Assembly: GCF_002078875.1 (NCBI RefSeq)
Contig: NC_034422.1
Coordinates: 269,988-333,987 of the forward strand
Origin: Numida meleagris
Taxonomy: Eukaryota > Chordata > Aves > Galliformes > Numididae
Length of the DNA: 64,000 nt
Direction: 5' to 3'
The notes under the pieces are model-generated. The model was not told the DNA's origin, searched no databases, and saw only the letters and a list, made by a program, of their open reading frames with translations. The position numbers were made by a program, and so were the translations under genes. Below, piece by piece: positions 62,669-64,000 of this stretch (position 1 is the stretch's first letter; every line of letters begins with the position of its first letter).

Positions 62669-64000
62669 TAGATGTTCTTCACTTTCCATCTCCCTAAAGG
62701 CATCTACAGTGATGCTTTCTTAATTATTGAGATCTCAGTTTGATACAAGTCAGTAAAAAAATAATTCTCCCAAGTTTCCTGCAAGTATCGTAATAGACAG
62801 ATGTTTGCAGACAGTTTTTGGACATAGATCTCATTCAAAAGGGAGTCTTCATGCATGAACAGATGCTACATCAGCACTTGCATGGATGTAGCTCGAGTCT
62901 ATTTTGGTGACTGTGAATTTCTGGAGTAGCTTCAAGTGAGGAGATGCCTGTTATATTTATGAAGGACAGCCCAGAACATGGTGCAAAGTCTGTATGGAAA
63001 GAGACAGAGAAAACAGATAGGAATGGGCACACACCAGAGAATTAACTGATTACAGTGATAGGACAAATATGTAGAAATGGTTGAAAAAAGCGAGTATGAG
63101 CAAAATTGAGAATTCTCGAGGAAGTAAAGAATCCAGCAAGTTATTAAACCAAAGCATAAATTGAAATAAGAAGGCTCTATGGACTAAGATTTGAAGCCAG
63201 CACTGGGATCTAACGCACCAGCTTGCATTTAAAGACCATCATGGTTAGTCGTACACCAAATTGCATAATAGATAAATGATATGGGTTGAAATAAGATTAG
63301 TCTAGGGAAATAGAGGGAGGATTGTAAGAAATTTTATTATTGAAATCCTTCTCCTCAATTCTTCTATACTCAAGAAAAAAAAAAAAAACACCTTAAATCC
63401 CTTTTCCTGCCTCTATAGGGCTAAAAAGTTAACACCATATTTCATAGCAGTTAACATGAAACAGGATTACTGTGCTGACTTGTTCTTAAAGAGCAAATGC
63501 ATTCTAAAAATCTCGACTGGGAAGGAGGTAGATTTTTTTTTTTTCTACCAGATCCTCTAACAAGAAGCTGAAGGATGAAAACATATTCCTCTCTAAGACT
63601 TTGGGGGATGAGCAGAATGTAAAAGCTTGCTGCCCTCAGTAGGTCTGACGTACTCTCCCACTTGGATTTTTTTGTTCAATCATTTACTGTAGAGATCAAC
63701 TTCCTATGAATAATCATTCTTCCCTACTCAGATGAAGCATTTACTCTATTTTCAGTGAAACCAAAAGAAATGCTTGGTTTATTCCTTCCGGATTAAGCTT
63801 TTAAAATAAGCCAAAAAGGCTTTATAAAGAAGATCTAAGGAATACCTTATTAATGCCAGCTAACAAACTGCTTTGGTACAAAAGGGAAGATTCAAACTCC
63901 TGTGCAAGCAGACATCCCAGCCTCAAGCCTACTCTGGCACGGGAGTATCAGAGTCTGTCTGAGACTTTTACATGGGGAGCACCGAGGCAATGAGCATGTG
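62669..64000. other. Presumed intronic/non-coding DNA; no gene seen
   Basis: The last 1.3 kb holds an A14 run (63375-63388) and a short T run near 63533-63544. No exon, promoter or CpG island is recognisable, so the HIC2 5' end must lie outside the window or be an inconspicuous exon. Confidence 0.5.

Overview
This is a CpG-poor, AT-rich vertebrate window, most likely from a bird. It carries four 3'-truncated copies of the CR1 LINE family, two of which end in the ATTCTATG-type terminal motif typical of avian CR1. The only protein gene I can support is the main coding exon of HIC2 (hypermethylated in cancer 2, a BTB/POZ zinc-finger repressor), on the minus strand. A galliform host is possible from the CR1 style, but the species cannot be fixed from sequence alone.

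Layout. Positions 1-559 are flank beyond the predicted HIC2 mRNA end. About 560-3893 is the predicted HIC2 3' UTR, with a distal poly(A) signal, a let-7 seed match, a very compact G-quadruplex motif on the mRNA strand and several A/T homopolymer hairpins. Positions 3894-5606 are the complete 570-codon HIC2 reading frame. It is preceded by 36 nt of 5' UTR with an in-frame stop, and a clean splice acceptor lies at 5643/5644. From 5643 to the window end (over 58 kb) no further coding exon, RNA gene or CpG island is recognisable. The simplest reading is one very long HIC2 first intron, possibly with upstream intergenic DNA. That stretch holds CR1 copies at 16556-17240 (+), 23530-24231 (+), 26891-27397 (-) and 62020-62668 (-), homopolymers, short tandem duplications, G-rich quadruplex motifs at 37.6 and 40.7-41.2 kb, and a 470-N assembly gap (53731-54200) inside a purine-only pentanucleotide satellite.

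How it works together. HIC2 represses transcription through its BTB domain, a CtBP-binding motif and a five-finger DNA-binding region. The 3' UTR features (let-7 seed, G-quadruplex, hairpins) are the most plausible regulatory content and concern post-transcriptional control of HIC2. The other predicted reading frames look like chance or shadow frames. I found no previously undescribed multi-gene system.
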